From NCBI RefSeq assembly GCF_008000895.1, contig NZ_CP042823.1, positions 4,796,501-4,860,500 on the forward strand: a DNA stretch of 64,000 bases, read 5' to 3'. This DNA is from Methylobacterium sp. WL1. Its GTDB lineage: Bacteria; Pseudomonadota; Alphaproteobacteria; Rhizobiales; Beijerinckiaceae. Positions 48,277-57,826 of this stretch are shown piece by piece. The translations under genes and the position numbers were made by a program. The notes beneath the pieces are model-generated. The model searched no databases. It was given only the letters and a program-made list of their open reading frames with translations, and was not told the origin of the DNA. Position 1 is the first letter of the stretch, and every line of letters begins with the position of its first letter.

Positions 48277-48315
48277 AGCGATCACTTCGAGCGATCACTT
48301 CGAGCGATCACCTCA
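48277..48315. repeat. Three tandem 13-bp units downstream of ybaK
   Basis: AGCGATCACTTCG at 48277-48289 and 48290-48302 are identical, with AGCGATCACCTCA at 48303-48315. Immediately upstream, GGATCGCTCCA-like units at about 48254-48276 are in partial inverted relation (GATCGC/GCGATC). The cluster is rich in GATC. No role can be assigned. Confidence 0.8.
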
Positions 48316-48371
48316 AGGGCACACCCCGACGGTAAGCCGCCGTTTACCCTGGTGCAGCACCCTGGCCCGGG

Positions 48372-48800
48372 ATGCGGGACGGGTTCGGCATGCGGGTGAC
48401 GGCACGGCAGCGACGCGGGGCATGCGGGACCCGGCCGCACGGGATCGGGACGGTGCTCGGCCTCACCCTCCTGGCCATGTGTGCAGGCGCCCGGGCGGCC
48501 GACCTGGACGTCCGCGGCGGCCTCGACGGGCGCGGGAGCTACGAGACCGTCACCCGGAGCGGCCCGCGCTTCTTCCCGCGCAACGATGGAATCGAGCGGC
48601 GCCCGGTCTACGCCCTCCGCACCCGGGCGATCCCCGTGGGTTGCACGCCCCGCCGGGTGCCGGTGCCGACCAACGCGCCCGACGATCCGAGCTATGTCGG
48701 CTCGGAATACGGCCTGTCGCATCCGAGCTACTACGGCTTCACGCCGCCGCTCGGTGTCGACGACCCGTTCGGCCGGTCGCTCCTGCCTTACTGCCCCTGA
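48372..48800 (+). CDS. Exported hypothetical protein
   Basis: A 142-residue product (ATG 48372, or ATG 48390). A signal sequence with TVLGLTLLAMCAGARAAD is followed by a mature part of about 95 residues rich in G, P, R and Y: RFFPRNDGIERRPVYALRTRA, then SYVGSEYGLSHPSYYGF and two cysteines (GC and the terminal YCP). No family is recognised. It has the style of small secreted proteins common in Methylobacterium. Confidence 0.6.
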   Translation: MRDGFGMRVTARQRRGACGTRPHGIGTVLGLTLLAMCAGARAADLDVRGGLDGRGSYETVTRSGPRFFPRNDGIERRPVYALRTRAIPVGCTPRRVPVPTNAPDDPSYVGSEYGLSHPSYYGFTPPLGVDDPFGRSLLPYCP

Positions 48801-48971
48801 TCCGGCATCGGTGGGGTCCCGGCGCGCGGAGCAGGCTCCGGAGCATCGTCCCGAACGGTGGCGGCCGGCGTTCAGCCATACGCCGGGGCACATCCGCGTT
48901 CGCCCACCGGGTGCCGGTTCCGATATCCGGCCCGATGCGCTAGATCGGCGCCCCGCCGCGGAGCCGGACCC

Positions 48972-49820
48972 GTGCCCGAATCGAATCCCCTGCGTTTCAG
49001 CGATCTCGCTCCCCTGCGCCACAGCGTGGGCGCCTGGCGGCGTGCGGGCGAGCGCGTCGTCCTGGTCCCGACCATGGGGGCCCTGCATGTGGGCCACCTC
49101 GCGCTGGTGGCCGAGGCCCGGCGGATCGGCCGTCGGGTGGTGGCGAGCATCTTCGTCAACCCGACCCAGTTCGGCCCGAACGAGGATTTCTCGCGCTACC
49201 CACGGGACGTCGAGGCCGACCTCGCCCTGCTCGGCCAAGCCGGCGCCGACGCGGCCTGGACGCCCGCGGTGGAGACCATGTACCCACCGGGCTTCGCGAC
49301 CCGGATCGATGTCGCCGGCTTGACGGACGGGCTGTGCGGCCCGTTCCGGCCCGGCCACTTCTCCGGGGTCGCCACGGTGGTGACCAAGCTGCTGAACCAG
49401 GTCGGGCCCGACGTCGCCCTGTTCGGCGAGAAGGATTTCCAGCAGCTCCGGGTGATCCAGCAGGCGGTGGCCGACCTCGACCTCGCGGTCGAGATCCGGG
49501 GTGTCCCGACCGTGCGCGAGGCGGACGGCCTCGCCCTGTCGTCGCGCAACCGCTACCTCACGCCCGAGGAGCGCGCGGTGGCGCCGCGCCTGCACGCGGT
49601 CCTGGCCGGCATCGCCGCGGCAGCCCGGGGCGGCAGCCCCGTGGCAGGCCCTGTCGCCGACGGGCGTGCCGCGTTGGAGGCCGCGGGTTTCGAGGTCCAG
49701 TACCTCGCGGTCTGCGACACCCGGACCCTGGCCCAGGTCGAGCGGGTCGAGGCCCCGGCGCGGGTCCTGGCGGCGGCGTTCCTGGGCCGGACCCGGCTGA
49801 TCGACAACGTGGCGGTCTAA
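48972..49820 (+). CDS. panC: Pantothenate synthetase
   Basis: A 282-residue enzyme condensing pantoate and beta-alanine with ATP to give pantothenate. The GTG at 48972 follows a GGAG site. The HIGH-type motif MGALHVGH is at 35-42, then FVNPTQFGPNEDFSRYPR, the GHFSGVATVVTKL and GEKDFQQL blocks, and SSRNRYLTPEER as the KMSKS-like loop. panB and panD are not adjacent. Confidence 0.95.
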   Translation: MPESNPLRFSDLAPLRHSVGAWRRAGERVVLVPTMGALHVGHLALVAEARRIGRRVVASIFVNPTQFGPNEDFSRYPRDVEADLALLGQAGADAAWTPAVETMYPPGFATRIDVAGLTDGLCGPFRPGHFSGVATVVTKLLNQVGPDVALFGEKDFQQLRVIQQAVADLDLAVEIRGVPTVREADGLALSSRNRYLTPEERAVAPRLHAVLAGIAAAARGGSPVAGPVADGRAALEAAGFEVQYLAVCDTRTLAQVERVEAPARVLAAAFLGRTRLIDNVAV

Positions 49821-49856
49821 CGCTCGTCCGACGCCCGGGCGCGCCGGCCAAAACGC

Positions 49857-49910
49857 GAGGTTTCGAAAGGCCCGCGACCTTTTGCAGGTGCGGGGCAGAG
49901 CCCTGCGAGG
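49857..49910 (-). repeat. Intergenic repeat copy D (inverted)
   Basis: On the minus strand it reads CGCAGGGCTCTGCCCCGCAC, then CTGCAAAAGGTCGCGGGCCT and TTCGAAACCTC, matching copies A-C but in opposite orientation. It lies between panC and the alpha/beta hydrolase gene. Confidence 0.72.
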
Positions 49911-50020
49911 TGGCGCGCCGATCACAATCCCCGTTGCATTGGGTTGCGGATCCCGATCATCTTGGCCAATCACGCGGCTCCGGCCATCGTGACTGTATTC
50001 AACCGTGCCGGGATCCGACG

Positions 50021-50935
50021 ATGCCGAGTCCTTCCGTCGACGCGAGCGAGATCGCCGTCATCCGTGCACGCCTCGCGGCCAGTCCTCGCCCGGCCGACCT
50101 CGCGGCCCGGCGCGCCCGGGTCGATGCGCTGGGGGCGGGATATGGCCTGCCGGACGATGTCGCGGTCCAGCCGGCGAAGCTCCGGGACGTGCCCGCGGAA
50201 TGGACCGCCACGCCCGCCGCGGACCGCGACCGGGTGATCCTGTTCCTGCACGGGGGCGGCTACGTCTCCGGGTCGCTGGAGAGTCACCGCCACGCCGTGG
50301 CCCAGGCGGGCCGGGAAGCGGGGACGCGCACCCTCGCCCTCGCGTACCGGCTCGCGCCGGAGCACCCGTTCCCCACCGCGCTGGGCGACGCCCTGGCCGG
50401 CTACCGGTTCCTGCTCGAATCCGGGTTCGCCCCTGGCCGGATCGCCCTGGCCGGCGAGAGCGCGGGCGGCGGCCTCGCTTTGGCCGTGGCCCTGACCCTG
50501 CGCGCGCGCGGCCTGCCCCTGCCCGCCTGCCTCTGGCTCAGCTCGCCCTGGACCGACCTCGCGCTCACCGGGGTGAGCCTGGACACCAAGGCTGCGGTCG
50601 ATCCGCTGCTCAGCCGGGTCTACCTCGCCGAACTCGCCGCCGCCTACCTCAACGGTGCCGATCCCGGCGACCCATTGGTCTCGCCGATCCGCGCCGATCT
50701 CGCCGGGCTGCCCCCGATGCTGATCCAGGTCGGTTCCGCGGAGACGCTTCTGGACGACGCCCTGCGGCTCGCCGGGGTGGCGGCGGCCGCGGACGTGGCG
50801 GTCGAGTTGCAGGTCTGGCCGCACATGATCCATGCCTGGCACCTGTTCTACCCGGAGGTCGCGGCCGGCCGGCGGTCCCTGGCGAGCGCGGGGCGCTACA
50901 TCCGGGCGTATCTCGACGGGGCCGCCGGAGGCTGA
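50021..50935 (+). CDS. Alpha/beta hydrolase, hormone-sensitive-lipase (HSL) family esterase
   Basis: A 304-residue cytoplasmic esterase from ATG 50021. HSL hallmarks are the oxyanion motif HGGG at 77-80 and the nucleophile elbow GESAGG at 145-150 with S147. The catalytic Asp is in the QVGSAETLLDDA region and the His in VWPHMIHAWHLF. The family acts on short acyl esters. Native substrate is unknown. Confidence 0.9.
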   Translation: MPSPSVDASEIAVIRARLAASPRPADLAARRARVDALGAGYGLPDDVAVQPAKLRDVPAEWTATPAADRDRVILFLHGGGYVSGSLESHRHAVAQAGREAGTRTLALAYRLAPEHPFPTALGDALAGYRFLLESGFAPGRIALAGESAGGGLALAVALTLRARGLPLPACLWLSSPWTDLALTGVSLDTKAAVDPLLSRVYLAELAAAYLNGADPGDPLVSPIRADLAGLPPMLIQVGSAETLLDDALRLAGVAAAADVAVELQVWPHMIHAWHLFYPEVAAGRRSLASAGRYIRAYLDGAAGG

Positions 50936-51052
50936 TCGGCCGTCGGTCCGGGATCCGCTCCGCACGGACTGGGACCGCGGGGCCACGCTCCCGATCATTC
51001 GGGCGATTCTTGCTCTACGTCATTGGCGCCCCGCCCGATCCATGGCCCGGTG

Positions 51053-52333
51053 ATGGGCATGCGCCCCGTCCCTGCCCTCGTGGTCCTGACCCTGGCCGCC
51101 TCGCCCGCCGGGGCGGCCGAGGATGCGATCGAGGGTATGGCCGGCCCCGCCGGCGAGCGCCTGCGCTACGACGCGAAGGGCCTGACCTTCACCGTGCCCG
51201 AGCCGGAGATGAAGCTCCAGATCGGTGGCCGCCTCCACCTGGATGCTGGCGCGGCCAGCTTCAGCCGGCCGGGCCTCGCCGCGGCCTTCCCCGACAGCGT
51301 CGCGGTGCGCCGCTCCTGGATCGAGCCGACGCTCACCATCGGGAAGGATTGGGTGGTCGCCTTCCAGTACGATTTCAGCGACCCGGTCCTGCCGATCAAC
51401 GACGCCTTCGTCGCCTGGACCGGGCTGCCGGACACGATCCTGACGCTCGGCAACATGAAGGTGCCCCTGAGCCTCGAATGGCTGCAGAGCAACAACGACA
51501 CCCTGTTCGCCGAGCGCTCCCTCGCCAACGCGTTCGTGCCGGATCGCCGCTTCGGCTTCGCTATCGGGCATCACGGGCAGGCCTGGACCGCCGTGGCGAG
51601 CGTGTTCGGCGACGCCGCCAGCAACGGGATCACCGGGGACGGGGTGGCGGCGGCGGGCCGCGCCACCGTGGCGCCGATCCTGGAAGAGCGCGAGACCCTG
51701 CATTTCGGCCTCGCCGGCGTCTTTCAGAGCCGGAGCCGGGCCGACGGTGCGTTCGGCTTCTCCACCGCGCCGGAGACGTTCCTGTTCACGCGCCCCTTCG
51801 TCGACACCGGCGACCTGCCGGACGTGGCGCGCGTGTCCCGGGTCGGCGCCGAGTTCGCCTATCGCAACGGCCCCGTCCTGGTGCAGGCCGAGTATATCCA
51901 CGCCGCGATCGACCGGTTCGGCGGCCCGGGCGGGGCCGTCCCTGGCCTCAATTTTCAAGGCGGGTATGTCGAGGCCGGCTGGGTGCTGAACGGCGCCGGC
52001 CGCGCCTACGCGCTGGCCCCCAATGGCGGAACGACCTACGCGATTTTCAGGGGCGTCCAGCCCCGGGACGACCAGCGGGTCTCCCGGGGCGGGATCGGCG
52101 TGTTCGAGCTGTCCGCCCGCTACAGCGCCATCGAGCTGAACGCCCGGGGCTTTCGCGGCGGCGCCGAGCGGGACGTGAGCCTGGGCCTGAGCTGGTATCC
52201 CGAGCCGAACCTGCGCCTGATCGCGAACGTCATCCACGGCCGCGTTCAGCCCGGCGCGGCCCAGTCGGACGCGCTGGGCACCGCGCCGTTCTCGGTCGAC
52301 ACCGTCCTGGGACGGCTTCAGATCTATTGGTGA
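51053..52333 (+). CDS. Porin, OprO/OprP (phosphate-selective porin) family
   Basis: A 426-residue outer-membrane protein from ATG 51053 with signal peptide VVLTLAASPAGAAE. There is a short coil-like start (DAIEGMAGPAGERLRYD), then barrel strands including LQIGGRLHLDAG, RRSWIEPTLTIGKDWVVAFQYDFSD, NMKVPLSLEWLQSNNDTLFAERSL and GLSWYPEPNLRLIANV, ending in aromatic W (GRLQIYW). Anion or phosphate selectivity is known for some members but not testable here. No pst or pho genes are nearby. Confidence 0.87.
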   Translation: MGMRPVPALVVLTLAASPAGAAEDAIEGMAGPAGERLRYDAKGLTFTVPEPEMKLQIGGRLHLDAGAASFSRPGLAAAFPDSVAVRRSWIEPTLTIGKDWVVAFQYDFSDPVLPINDAFVAWTGLPDTILTLGNMKVPLSLEWLQSNNDTLFAERSLANAFVPDRRFGFAIGHHGQAWTAVASVFGDAASNGITGDGVAAAGRATVAPILEERETLHFGLAGVFQSRSRADGAFGFSTAPETFLFTRPFVDTGDLPDVARVSRVGAEFAYRNGPVLVQAEYIHAAIDRFGGPGGAVPGLNFQGGYVEAGWVLNGAGRAYALAPNGGTTYAIFRGVQPRDDQRVSRGGIGVFELSARYSAIELNARGFRGGAERDVSLGLSWYPEPNLRLIANVIHGRVQPGAAQSDALGTAPFSVDTVLGRLQIYW

Positions 52334-52355
52334 GCCGCACGGCTCGGACCGCCGG

Positions 52356-53839
52356 TCAGACGGCTCTGCGCAGGACCGAGCGGAACGGCCGCCGCTCGGG
52401 CTCGGGCTCGGCCGGCGCGGGCGGCGGCTCCGGCGGCGGCGCGGCCAAAACCTCGGCGCGCACCGGCCGTGGCGCCGCGAAGGCGGCACCCTGGGCGTAC
52501 GGGATGTCGAGGTCGATCAGGTCCGGCACGTCCGCCTCGTCGGCGACGCCGGTGGCGATCAGGCGGATGCCGGCCCGGGCCAGGGCCGGGGCGAGATCCT
52601 CGATGGCGATGTCCGACAGGCGCCGTCGCTCTGGCCCCGGCCGCAGCAGCAGCTCGGCCGGAACCTTGACCTGGCCGACCCCGAGCCCCGCGAGCTGGGC
52701 CACATCGAAGCGCAGGTCGTCCGCCCGGTCGAGGCTGAACCCGATCCGGCCCCGCAGCGACAGGAGCAGGCCGCGCTGCCCGCCATCGAGACCCTGCCAG
52801 CTCGCCTGCGGCAGCGCGATCGCCAGCCCGGCCAGGGCCGGATCGTCCGCGACCGTGCGGGCCAGCTCGCGCAGCAGCCCGGGCTCGAACAGCGAGAGCG
52901 GCGACAGGCCGTAGGTCAGCATGGTCTCGCTGCCCCGGCGGGCGAGGTGGCGGACCACGATGGCGGCCCGCTGCAGCATGCGCCGGTCGAGCTCGGTGGT
53001 GCGGCCGTAGCGCTCCAGCACCGGGAGGAACGCCTCCGGCTCGGTCAGCTGGCCATCGACCCGCAGTCGGGCCAGCGCCTCGTAGGCCGTGACCTTGCGC
53101 TGGGGCAGGGTCACCGTCGGCTGCAGGTGGATCTCGAGGGCATCCGCCTCGAAAGCCCGGACGATCTCGGCCTCGTGGTCGGCCCGAGGCGTGGCGGTCA
53201 GAGGCGTGGCGGTCAGAGGCGTGGCGGACCAAGGCGCGGCGGCCCGGGGGCGGGACGGGGCGGGATCGGGCGCGGCACCGGCGGTGCCTCCGGAGTGCGC
53301 GTCCCGGCGACGGGCTGCGGCGCGGGCTGGAGCCGCCCGCGGCGGGCTCGCGGGAATTGCCGTGTCAGGCTCGGCCTCGGGGGCGCCGGGATGCGCTCCG
53401 GCTCGGCCGGCGGCAGCGCGGCTGGCGGGGGCTCCGGGCGCGGCTCGGGCCGGGCCTTGAGGCTGGCGATCTCGGTATCCTGGGTGCTGACCACCGTGGT
53501 CAGGTCGCGGACGATGCCGCTGAGCAGCCCCAGCTCCACGGTCAGCTCCTGGACCTCGGCCCGCAGTGCGGGATCGCCGGCCTCCGGCCGCGGCGGCACG
53601 ACGGCGGTCTCGGCCTTCAGCAGCCGCCGGGACAGCAGATCGACCTCGCCGGACAGCTTCTCGCAGCGCGCCTTCAGGGCGGTGGTACGCGCCTGGGCGA
53701 GGCCGGCCGCCACGGCGGCGAGCGCACCGAGCGCCAGGGCGCTCATGAGCGGCGCGAACACCGCCAGCGGCCCGAGCACGACCAGCGCCAGGAGCCCGGC
53801 CGCCAACAGCCCCGCGTACCGGCCGAGGACCGGGACCAT
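52356..53839 (-). CDS. Membrane-anchored degenerate EAL-domain protein (apparent frameshift)
   Basis: From ATG 53839 (or GTG 53851), two membrane helices (YAGLLAAGLLALVVLGPLAVFAPLMSALALG-like) are followed by a coiled coil (about 50-130) and a Pro-rich linker, which stops at 53213. The EAL domain reads in another frame. Adding one C in the CCCCC run near 53240-53250 joins them into 494 residues. The EAL motif itself survives (YEALARL), but other catalytic positions are lost: the Asn of N-L-S is G (YGLSPLSL), the LEITE glutamate and the DDFGTG pair are absent (FSLDRADDLRF), and AEGVE is ATGVA. It is therefore probably a c-di-GMP-binding or structural protein, not a phosphodiesterase. Confidence 0.8.
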
Positions 53840-54102
53840 CTTCAAAAACACCTACCCGGGTCACGCACCGGCCGCCGGGAGAAGTCCCGGGATTGATTCG
53901 GCGGGCGAAGACCGATTCGGAGATCTTTGTCGCCGCGCGGCCCCGGCGGCAAGGCGAGCGGACGCGATTTCCGCCCGGTGTGGTGCCGGAGCCAGCCGGA
54001 ACGTTGCGGAATCGTCACGGACAGGCGGTTTGCGAGTGCTCGGAAGACGATTGCGCGGGTCGCTCATGTGGATGGAAAGAAAAGGCGGCATAAAGCGCGG
54101 CT

Positions 54103-55014
54103 ATGACCACAGTGTCTTCAAGCGTTCCGAAGTGCGTTCCGATGCTCCGTTCTCTCCGTCGTGTCGGCTCGTCCGTCGGCGCCCTCGTTCTGGTCCTCGC
54201 CGCCGCCCCGAGCCGCGCGGCAGATCTTGAGGCGGCGCCCGCGCGCCGGGGGCCGGTCTTCACGCAGCTCGACCCGGGCGCCGTCGATCCGAGCACCTGG
54301 ATCGTCACGGTCAGCGCCTCGCTCCAGGCAATCCCGCGCTATCCCGGCGCATCGGACTACACCGCGGTCGGCTATCCCTCGATCGACATCCGCAAGGCCG
54401 GCGAGCCGCGCCGCTTCTCGACCCCGGATGACGGCTTCAGCGTCTCGTTCTACGACGATCCGGTGTTCCGGATCGGCCCGACCGCCCGGATCGTGCCCGG
54501 CCGCTATTACGGTGACGACCGGCGCCACCTGTTCGGATTCCGGGATGCGCGCATCGCCCTGGAGCCCGGCGTGTTCGCCGAGTTCTACCCCGCCCCGTCC
54601 ATCCGCACCCGTGTGGAAATCCGGCAGGGCGTGTACGGGCATCACGGCACGGTCGGCTCCTTGGCCGCCGACTACCTGATGCCGACGGGGGCGTTCCTGT
54701 TCTCGATCGGCCCGCGCCTCAACGTCGGCGATGCCAGCTACGCCCGGAAGTATTTTGGCGTGTCGCCGGCCGAGGCCGCGCTCAACGGCCGTGTGACCCC
54801 GTACAATCCCGGCGGCTTCTATTCGGCGGGGGTGCTCGGCGCCGTGACCTACACCCAGAGCGAGACCTGGGCCTACACGGCCTATGCCGGCTACGCCCGC
54901 ATCCTGGGCGCGTCCGGCGACAGCCCGCTGGTGCGCCGGCCGTTCGGCAATCCCGACCAGTTCCAGTTCGGCCTGAAGGTCGACTACGCGTTCCGCATGC
55001 CCGCTCAATTCTGA
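54103..55014 (+). CDS. MipA/OmpV family outer-membrane protein
   Basis: A 303-residue exported barrel. ATG 54103 is used; ATG 54142 (MLRSLRRVG) would give a shorter, more typical signal peptide (ALVLVLAAAPSRAAD). Family blocks are VSASLQAIPRYPGASDYTAVGYPSIDIR, a GPTARIVPGRYYGDDRRHLFGF stretch, and GHHGTVGSLAADYLMPTGAFLFSIGPRLNVGDASYARKYFGVSPAEA. It ends with DYAFRMPAQF, with terminal F. MipA links MltA and PBP1b in E. coli, but most members are of unknown function. Confidence 0.88.
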   Translation: MTTVSSSVPKCVPMLRSLRRVGSSVGALVLVLAAAPSRAADLEAAPARRGPVFTQLDPGAVDPSTWIVTVSASLQAIPRYPGASDYTAVGYPSIDIRKAGEPRRFSTPDDGFSVSFYDDPVFRIGPTARIVPGRYYGDDRRHLFGFRDARIALEPGVFAEFYPAPSIRTRVEIRQGVYGHHGTVGSLAADYLMPTGAFLFSIGPRLNVGDASYARKYFGVSPAEAALNGRVTPYNPGGFYSAGVLGAVTYTQSETWAYTAYAGYARILGASGDSPLVRRPFGNPDQFQFGLKVDYAFRMPAQF

Positions 55015-55091
55015 GGCGTCTTGCGCCGGCTGCGCCGCGCTCCGACATGCCCGTCACAGGAATGCCGGTGACACGGTTGATGGAGGCCCGG

Positions 55092-55313
55092 ATGGACGAG
55101 ACGCGCGCCGACCTGCTGATGCAGGTGGAGGGCATGACCTGCGACGGCTGCGCCGCCGCGGTGACCCGCACGGTCAACCGGATCGACCCGGGGGCCGAGG
55201 TCGAGGTGGACCGGGAATCCGGGCGTGTCGCGATCCGCACCGACGCCCAGGCCCTGGTGATCGCCGACGCCCTCACCAAGGCCGGCTACACCGCCACGGC
55301 CATGACCGGGTGA
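55092..55313 (+). CDS. Heavy-metal-associated (HMA) domain protein, CopZ-like
   Basis: A 73-residue single-domain protein. ATG 55092 is chosen for its GGAGG site five bases upstream. The metal motif is MTCDGC, within MQVEGMTCDGCAAAVTR, followed by the beta-alpha-beta pattern ending ALTKAGYTATAM. It would bind Cu(I) or another soft metal in the cytoplasm. No P-type ATPase is adjacent, so the partner is not visible. Confidence 0.88.
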   Translation: MDETRADLLMQVEGMTCDGCAAAVTRTVNRIDPGAEVEVDRESGRVAIRTDAQALVIADALTKAGYTATAMTG

Positions 55314-55423
55314 GGGGAAGCCCGGTCGGCATCTCCCGTCCGCGCTCGGCTCGCGTCGGATGAGGTCGCGCCGCGGGGTGGGGCGGGGAACAGCTACCCC
55401 CCGATTTCGACCGCCACGCCCGC

Positions 55424-55573
55424 CTATGACCGGCTGAGGAACATCCCGGTCAGCAGCAGCCCGAAGGCCGCCAGGCCGAACAGGCCTTCCTTGCGGTGGG
55501 TGTGATCGAGGAAGTGGGCGGCGGCGCCGGCCGCGCAGCAGGCGGCACCCAGGCCGATGGTCAGCGACGACAT
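55424..55573 (-). CDS. Small membrane protein
   Basis: A 49-residue product from ATG 55573 ([18 protein letters not shown]). Two hydrophobic stretches flank a charged [13 protein letters not shown] turn, which gives a helical hairpin topology. No family is recognised. It converges with the HMA gene. Confidence 0.55.
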   Translation of the reverse strand: MSSLTIGLGAACCAAGAAAHFLDHTHRKEGLFGLAAFGLLLTGMFLSRS

Positions 55574-55936
55574 CGCAATCCCTCCGCACCGCGCGCCGCC
55601 CGCCGACGCTGCGAAACAGTCCCGGTCCCGGGGCATGTCGGACGCCGTTGTCCGTTCAGGATCTCATCTCGTGTACAGGCTGGCACGACGCGAAAGCACT
55701 GGCAAGCGTGCGCGAGAGCTTGTCTGTCTGCGCGCCGCTTGGAATTTCCGAAGTTCTGCCGGCAAGAATTCGTGCTGCGCTCGCCCGGACGGCCTCGAAT
55801 ACTGCGCCGTGTTCATGGCCCCCTGCCCCGCCATGCGTGGGACACAGGCGTCGAGCGCGTCGATTCCCTGGTTCGATCCAAGGGTCCCGCGGCCGGATGC
55901 GTTGACCGTCCCGGTCGCACCCGCGTAATCACCCGC
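55574..55936. other. Upstream region of mnmG, no gene seen
   Basis: These 363 bp have lower coding character and contain no plausible frame with a start. They lie between the divergent small membrane protein and mnmG and presumably carry the promoter of mnmG-rsmG-parA-parB. The stretch around 55670-55770 is noticeably less GC-rich, but no origin-type DnaA boxes were recognised. Confidence 0.45.
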
Positions 55937-57826
55937 ATGCGCACCCCATCATCCGACCGGTTCGACGTCGTGGTCGTCGGCGGCGGCCATGCCGGCGTCG
56001 AGGCGGCTGCCGCCGCCGCCCGCTGCGGCGCCCGCACGGCCCTGGTCACCCACGACCCCACCACGATCGGGGCGATGTCGTGCAATCCCGCCATCGGGGG
56101 GCTCGGCAAGGGCCATCTCGTCCGGGAGGTCGACGCCCTCGACGGCCTGATGGGCCGGGTCGCGGATGCGGCCGGCATCCAGTTCCGCCTGCTCAACCGC
56201 CGCAAGGGCCCGGCCGTGCGCGGGCCCCGCACCCAGGCCGACCGCAAGCTCTACGCCGCCGCCATGCAGGCGGCCGTCGCGGAAACGGACGGCCTCACGG
56301 TGGTTGCGGGCGCCTGCGAGGATCTCGTCCTCGATCCCGAGGGGCGCCTCCGCGGTCTCGTGCTGGCCGATGGCCGCACGATCGCCTGCGCCGCCGTGGT
56401 ACTCACCACCGGCACGTTCCTGCGCGGGCTGATCCATATCGGCGAGCGCCAGATCCCGGCCGGCCGGGTCGGGGAGGCGCCGGCGATCGGGCTGGCCCAG
56501 ACCCTCGACCGGCTCGACATGCGACTGGGTCGTCTGAAGACCGGCACCCCGCCCCGCCTCGACGGACGCACCATCGACTGGTCCGGTCTGGAGATGCAGG
56601 ACGCGGATGCCGACCCGGTGCCGTTCTCGACGCTCACGGACAAGATCACCACGCCGCAGATCCGCTGCGGCATCACCCGGACCAACCAGGCGGTCCACGA
56701 CCTGATTCGGGCGAACCTCCACCGCTCGCCGATGTATTCCGGCGGCATCGCCAGCCGCGGCCCGCGCTACTGCCCGTCGATCGAGGACAAGGTGGTGCGC
56801 TTCGGCGACCGGGAGGGGCACCAGATCTTCCTCGAGCCGGAGGGGCTGGACGATCCGACGATCTACCCGAACGGCATCTCCACGGCTCTGCCCGAAGCTG
56901 TGCAGAACGACTTGATCCGGCTGATCCCCGGGCTCGAGCGCGCCGCCATCCTGCGGCCGGGCTACGCCATCGAGTACGATTACGTCGATCCGCGCGAGCT
57001 CGATGCCGGGCTGCAGGTCAAGCGCCTGCCCGGCCTGTTCCTGGCCGGCCAGATCAACGGCACCACCGGCTACGAGGAGGCGGCAGGCCAAGGGCTCGTG
57101 GCTGGGCTCAACGCGGCCCGGCGCGCCGGCGGCCTCGACGCCGCGACCTTCGATCGGGCCGAATCCTATCTCGGGGTGATGATCGACGACCTCGTCACCC
57201 ACGGGGTCAGCGAGCCGTACCGGATGTTCACCTCGCGCTCCGAGTATCGCCTGTCGCTGCGGGTCGACAATGCCGACGAGCGCCTGACCCCGCGCGGCCT
57301 CGCGCTGGGCTGCATCGGGCCGGGTCGGGCGGCTCATTTCGCGTCCTCCCAGCAGCAGCTCCAGGCGGCGCGGGCCCGCCTCGACGCGGTCAGCCTCACC
57401 CCCAGCCAGGCCGCCACCCACGGGATCGTGCTGAACCGCGACGGCATCCGCCGCAGCGCGTTCCAGCTGCTGGCCTATCCCGAGATCGCCTGGGGGCAGC
57501 TCGCCGCGATCTGGCCGGAACTGGCCGGGACGTCGCCGCGGGTGGCGGACCGGCTCAAGACCGACGCGACCTACGCGGTCTATCTCGATCGGCAGAACGC
57601 CGACATCGCCGCCTTCCGGCGCGACGAGGCCGTGCGGCTGCCGCCGAGCCTCGACTATGCTGGGATCAGCGGCCTTTCGAACGAGATGCGGGTCAAGCTT
57701 GAGACCGTTCGGCCGGGCACCCTCGGCCAGGCGGCGCGGATCGAGGGCGTCACGCCGGCTGCCCTCACCCTCCTGGCGGCCCATGCCAGACGGGCCGTGC
57801 CGGACGCCGGCCGGCGCGCGTCATGA
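55937..57826 (+). CDS. mnmG: tRNA uridine-5-carboxymethylaminomethyl modification enzyme MnmG
   Basis: A 629-residue FAD protein, partner of MnmE. FAD-binding GGGHAG is at 15-20, then [33 protein letters not shown] and [16 protein letters not shown], both signature regions. The catalytic cysteine region [15 protein letters not shown] and the second one in CNPAIGG are present. [14 protein letters not shown] and the C-terminal helical domain complete it. The stop overlaps the rsmG start by 4 bp (ATGA), so the genes are translationally coupled. Confidence 0.97.
   Translation: MRTPSSDRFDVVVVGGGHAGVEAAAAAARCGARTALVTHDPTTIGAMSCNPAIGGLGKGHLVREVDALDGLMGRVADAAGIQFRLLNRRKGPAVRGPRTQADRKLYAAAMQAAVAETDGLTVVAGACEDLVLDPEGRLRGLVLADGRTIACAAVVLTTGTFLRGLIHIGERQIPAGRVGEAPAIGLAQTLDRLDMRLGRLKTGTPPRLDGRTIDWSGLEMQDADADPVPFSTLTDKITTPQIRCGITRTNQAVHDLIRANLHRSPMYSGGIASRGPRYCPSIEDKVVRFGDREGHQIFLEPEGLDDPTIYPNGISTALPEAVQNDLIRLIPGLERAAILRPGYAIEYDYVDPRELDAGLQVKRLPGLFLAGQINGTTGYEEAAGQGLVAGLNAARRAGGLDAATFDRAESYLGVMIDDLVTHGVSEPYRMFTSRSEYRLSLRVDNADERLTPRGLALGCIGPGRAAHFASSQQQLQAARARLDAVSLTPSQAATHGIVLNRDGIRRSAFQLLAYPEIAWGQLAAIWPELAGTSPRVADRLKTDATYAVYLDRQNADIAAFRRDEAVRLPPSLDYAGISGLSNEMRVKLETVRPGTLGQAARIEGVTPAALTLLAAHARRAVPDAGRRAS

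Noticed and set aside
48277..48315. Replication-origin iterons
   Set aside because: Only three units, no DnaA-box match and no repC or similar gene nearby.
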